DNA of 64,000 nucleotides from Gammaproteobacteria bacterium. GTDB lineage: Bacteria > Actinomycetota > Acidimicrobiia > Spongiisociales > UBA4744. Below are positions 61,987 to 64,000 of this stretch, in pieces (position 1 is the first letter of the stretch; each line of letters opens with the position of its first letter). Made by a program: the position numbers and the translations under genes. Where the stretch lies: assembly GCA_011682695.1 (NCBI GenBank), contig JAACED010000001.1, positions 1 through 64,000 on the forward strand, given 5' to 3'. The notes under the pieces were generated by a model. The model was given only the letters and a program-made list of their open reading frames with translations. It did not search any database and was not told where the DNA came from.

Positions 61987-61994
61987 GTGAAACT
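61979..61994. promoter_or_regulatory. parS site (ParB binding)
   Basis: TGTTTCACGTGAAACT matches the bacterial parS consensus TGTTTCACGTGAAACA in 15 of 16 positions. It overlaps the GTG start codon of rsmG and sits upstream of parA-parB. Only one site was found in the window. Confidence 0.93.
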
Positions 61995-62001
61995 CGAGGG
62001 T

Positions 62002-62805
62002 TCAGTCCTTCGGTGACAGGACGACCGAACGGTGTGGTTCCTCACCTTCGGAGTACGTTTGCACTCCCTCGATATCCGCAACGGCGTCGTGAATCACTTT
62101 ACGCTCGGCCGCGTTCATCGGTTCGAGCATGATCTCGGACTGCTCCTCGATCACCTGTTCTGCCAATCGGCGCGCGTAGATACGCAACGCTTCTTTCCGA
62201 CGTTCCTGGTAACCACCAATATCCAGACGGATTCGGGCGGACTCCCTCGTCTTTCGCTGGATCACCGTCTTGCAGAGTTCGTGAACCGCCTGCAACACCG
62301 ACCCGTGTGGGCCGATCAATGCCTCTGCCTGACTTCCAGCCACATCTGCGTAGATGATGTCGTCCTCGACCCTTGTCGTTACTTCGCCTTCCAGCCCGAA
62401 CGCTTCCAGCAATCCACGTAAGAAGGACCCAACAACCTCAGCCTGCTCCTCACGCACCTTCTTGCCCTCCTCGCCGGATGGTTCCTGCCGCTTCTGTTCT
62501 CTCTGCGGCTTCTTCTGTTCTCTCTGCGGCTTCTTCTGCTGTTTCTGGCGTCCGCCTTCGCCTTTTGACTCAGCTTTCTTGGCCCGTTGCTCGCCGGGCT
62601 TCGTGTTCTTCGAGCGCCGACGACGCCGCTTCGGCTTCGCTTGCACCCTCACTACGGCGTCCTTACGCCCCAGACCAAGGAATCCGCGCTCGGCGTCCTG
62701 CAGAACTTCAACGTTCGCCTGGTCAGGGGAAGTCAACCCCAGTTCCTCGACCGCAGCCTGGACAGCAAGTTCGACCGTCGGTCCTCTGACCTCAACCCAT
62801 TCCAC
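62002..62805 (-). CDS. khpB: RNA-binding protein KhpB (Jag/SpoIIIJ-associated)
   Basis: 267 residues. Jag_N domain (1-55, WVEVRGPTVELAVQAAVEELG), a long Lys/Gln/Arg linker (60-125) that includes a 21-bp tandem repeat encoding KKPQREQ twice, then a KH domain with GPHGSVLQAVHEL and an R3H domain ending in HDAVADIEGVQTYSEGEEPHR. It binds RNA and usually pairs with KhpA. Sits between yidC and rsmG as in other actinobacteria. Confidence 0.93.
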   Translation of the reverse strand: MEWVEVRGPTVELAVQAAVEELGLTSPDQANVEVLQDAERGFLGLGRKDAVVRVQAKPKRRRRRSKNTKPGEQRAKKAESKGEGGRQKQQKKPQREQKKPQREQKRQEPSGEEGKKVREEQAEVVGSFLRGLLEAFGLEGEVTTRVEDDIIYADVAGSQAEALIGPHGSVLQAVHELCKTVIQRKTRESARIRLDIGGYQERRKEALRIYARRLAEQVIEEQSEIMLEPMNAAERKVIHDAVADIEGVQTYSEGEEPHRSVVLSPKD

Positions 62806-62807
62806 GA

Positions 62808-63614
62808 TTACTTCCTCCTCCGACGTTTACGCTTCTTCTGAGACCCCTGCCGTCTCCCCTCAGGCTTCTCCTCGACATCCTTGTCGACATCCTCTTCCTC
62901 AACCTTCGGTGAGTCAGGTCGCCCGTCGAGTTTGAAGATCAGCGACTGTTGGCCAATACGAAACAAGTTGGAGGTCACGAAATACAGATTCAGGCCCGCC
63001 GGAAAACTGAAGGAGAAGACACCGAAGAGCAGTGGCATCATCTTTGTCATCAGCTGCGCCTGCTGCCCCGCTCCGTCGGATGACGCCGGCATAGCTTGTT
63101 TGGACTGAATCCAACCTGAACCGACGACGAGAAGTACTACCAGCAGATAGGGGATGGCTCCCACCCATCCCAACGCCAGTGCATCTTTCGGGGTCACACC
63201 GAGATCCATGCCCAAGAACGAAGGGAGTCCTGCTTGGAGGGCATGGATAATATTGGATCCTTCCGGCATGAATTGTTCAGGGCTCCGCAGAAGTCGAAAC
63301 AGCCCAAACCAGATCGGCATCTGGACAAGCATCGGGAGCACGCAGCCGGCAGGACTGACGCCCTTCTCTTTGTAGAGGGCCATCATCTCCTTGTTCAGCG
63401 TCTCGGGCTCTTCCTTGTGTTTCTTCTGGAGTTTCTTGACTTCTGGCTGAATCTCCTGCATCGCCCGCGTCGACCGAGTCTGTTTCAGTGTCAACGGGAA
63501 CAGGATGATGTTGATCAACAACGTCAGGAAAATGATGGAAATCCCGTAGTTCGGGATGATGTCGTAGAACAGGCTCATCGGGAGCCCGATCATGCGGGCA
63601 AGTGAATCCAACAT
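62808..63614 (-). CDS. yidC: Membrane protein insertase YidC
   Basis: 268 residues, the short Gram-positive form. Five membrane segments, the first after YDIIPNYGISIIFLTLLINIILFPLTLKQTRS, with the conserved hydrophilic-groove Arg in that stretch; a coiled cytoplasmic hairpin (AMQEIQPEVKKLQKKHKEEPETLNKEMMALYKE); and a basic C-terminal tail that can dock ribosomes. Shares one base with the yidD stop. Confidence 0.95.
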   Translation of the reverse strand: MLDSLARMIGLPMSLFYDIIPNYGISIIFLTLLINIILFPLTLKQTRSTRAMQEIQPEVKKLQKKHKEEPETLNKEMMALYKEKGVSPAGCVLPMLVQMPIWFGLFRLLRSPEQFMPEGSNIIHALQAGLPSFLGMDLGVTPKDALALGWVGAIPYLLVVLLVVGSGWIQSKQAMPASSDGAGQQAQLMTKMMPLLFGVFSFSFPAGLNLYFVTSNLFRIGQQSLIFKLDGRPDSPKVEEEDVDKDVEEKPEGRRQGSQKKRKRRRRK

Positions 63615-63862
63615 CAGCCATCACCTCGCGTCGGCACCGGGTCGTAGCCCACCTCGCTAAGAGGGTGACAGCGAGCGATGCGTTTGGACGCCATCCATCC
63701 TCCCTTGATTACTCCGAACCGCCCCACCGCTTCCAAGGCGTACTGTGAGCACGTCGGGGTGTAGCGACAACTCTTCCCGAGTGCAGGCGAGAGGAGACGT
63801 TGATACGCCCGGATCAATGCTCGCACAACAAGTGCAGCGGGCCCACGAACCTTTTCGCTCAC
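63614..63862 (-). CDS. yidD: Membrane protein insertion efficiency factor YidD
   Basis: 82 residues from GTG 63862. [32 protein letters not shown] and the [16 protein letters not shown] end are the family signature, with its three conserved cysteines. The GTG overlaps the rnpA stop (GTGA). A longer frame exists but would overlap rnpA. Confidence 0.94.
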   Translation of the reverse strand: MSEKVRGPAALVVRALIRAYQRLLSPALGKSCRYTPTCSQYALEAVGRFGVIKGGWMASKRIARCHPLSEVGYDPVPTRGDG

Positions 63863-64000
63863 GTATTCGACTCCTTCTCGACCGTAACTTCCAACCACCG
63901 CACCAAGACCCCAAACGGTGCATCGAGAACCTGCTTGGAAGCAATCACAATGTAGCTTCCCTTCGGTAACGGCAGGGAATCGAGCGCCGCTCGTATGCGT
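63859..64000 (-). CDS. rnpA: Ribonuclease P protein component (3' part)
   Basis: The last 46 codons or so lie in the window, the rest is beyond the edge. They read [20 protein letters not shown] followed by [15 protein letters not shown], the C-terminal end of RnpA. Position before yidD confirms it; rpmH and oriC should follow outside the window. Confidence 0.9.
   Translation of the reverse strand, partial: RIRAALDSLPLPKGSYIVIASKQVLDAPFGVLVRWLEVTVEKESNT

Overview
The window is a stretch of actinobacterial chromosome: GC-rich, with GTG and TTG starts, 4-bp ATGA overlaps, several starts that look leaderless, and a set of actinobacterial marker genes (bS22, CwlM, PadR-Ino1, a kinase-like MviN tail, bifunctional-type Dcd). 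The block from about 54.2 kb to the end follows the origin-proximal order of Mycobacterium tuberculosis Rv3910-rnpA: pseudokinase, sigM-like ECF factor, anti-sigma, trxB, trxA, cwlM, then on the other strand parB, parA, rsmG (gid), jag, yidC, yidD, rnpA, with a parS site. The right end is therefore close to oriC. No prophage, insertion sequence, CRISPR array or defence island is visible. I infer a deep-branching, uncultured-type actinobacterium (Acidimicrobiia-like); the class is not provable from this sequence alone.

Layout. 0-6.4 kb: a 7-bp tandem array and inverted repeat element, a small zinc-finger gene behind two ECF-type promoters, a copper operon (csoR-copZ-copA) with its operator, bS22, homoserine kinase, a cation efflux gene and tRNA-Gly. 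6.5-13.9 kb: lipoproteins, dcd, surE, a hairpin-rich region that may encode a small RNA, a LysR regulator, an EamA exporter, a secreted protein and a methyltransferase. 13.9-17.5 kb: thiolase and FadN-type beta-oxidation genes. 17.8-22.3 kb: dnaB-rplI-rpsR-ssb-rpsF and panB. 22.4-29.9 kb: cupin, 2H phosphodiesterase, enoyl-CoA isomerase, a membrane protein that may start at ATT, PadR-Ino1, endonuclease IV, pyrE and a cis-prenyltransferase.

30-37 kb: hemolysin III, GNAT, DUF4870, amidase, DUF4388, PepP and an MbfA-type ferritin/VIT iron exporter. 37-48 kb: the arginine genes, split into argR-argG-argH and argC-argJ-argB-argD, each behind a TTGCAT/TATA-type promoter covered by a similar 16-bp ARG box; argF is absent, and an orphan histidine kinase and an S9 peptidase lie between the two groups on the other strand. 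48-54 kb: CCA-adding enzyme, PilT, an AcuC-like deacetylase, GNAT, DegV and an epimerase. 54-64 kb: the envelope/redox sigma operon and the chromosome segregation and membrane insertion operon.

Most genes are core housekeeping. The less ordinary items are the repeat family, the tandem ECF promoters, a possible structured RNA beside surE, a pseudokinase that is a stand-alone MviN tail, a dead-site CwlM, parS overlapping the rsmG start codon, and the interrupted arginine cluster.
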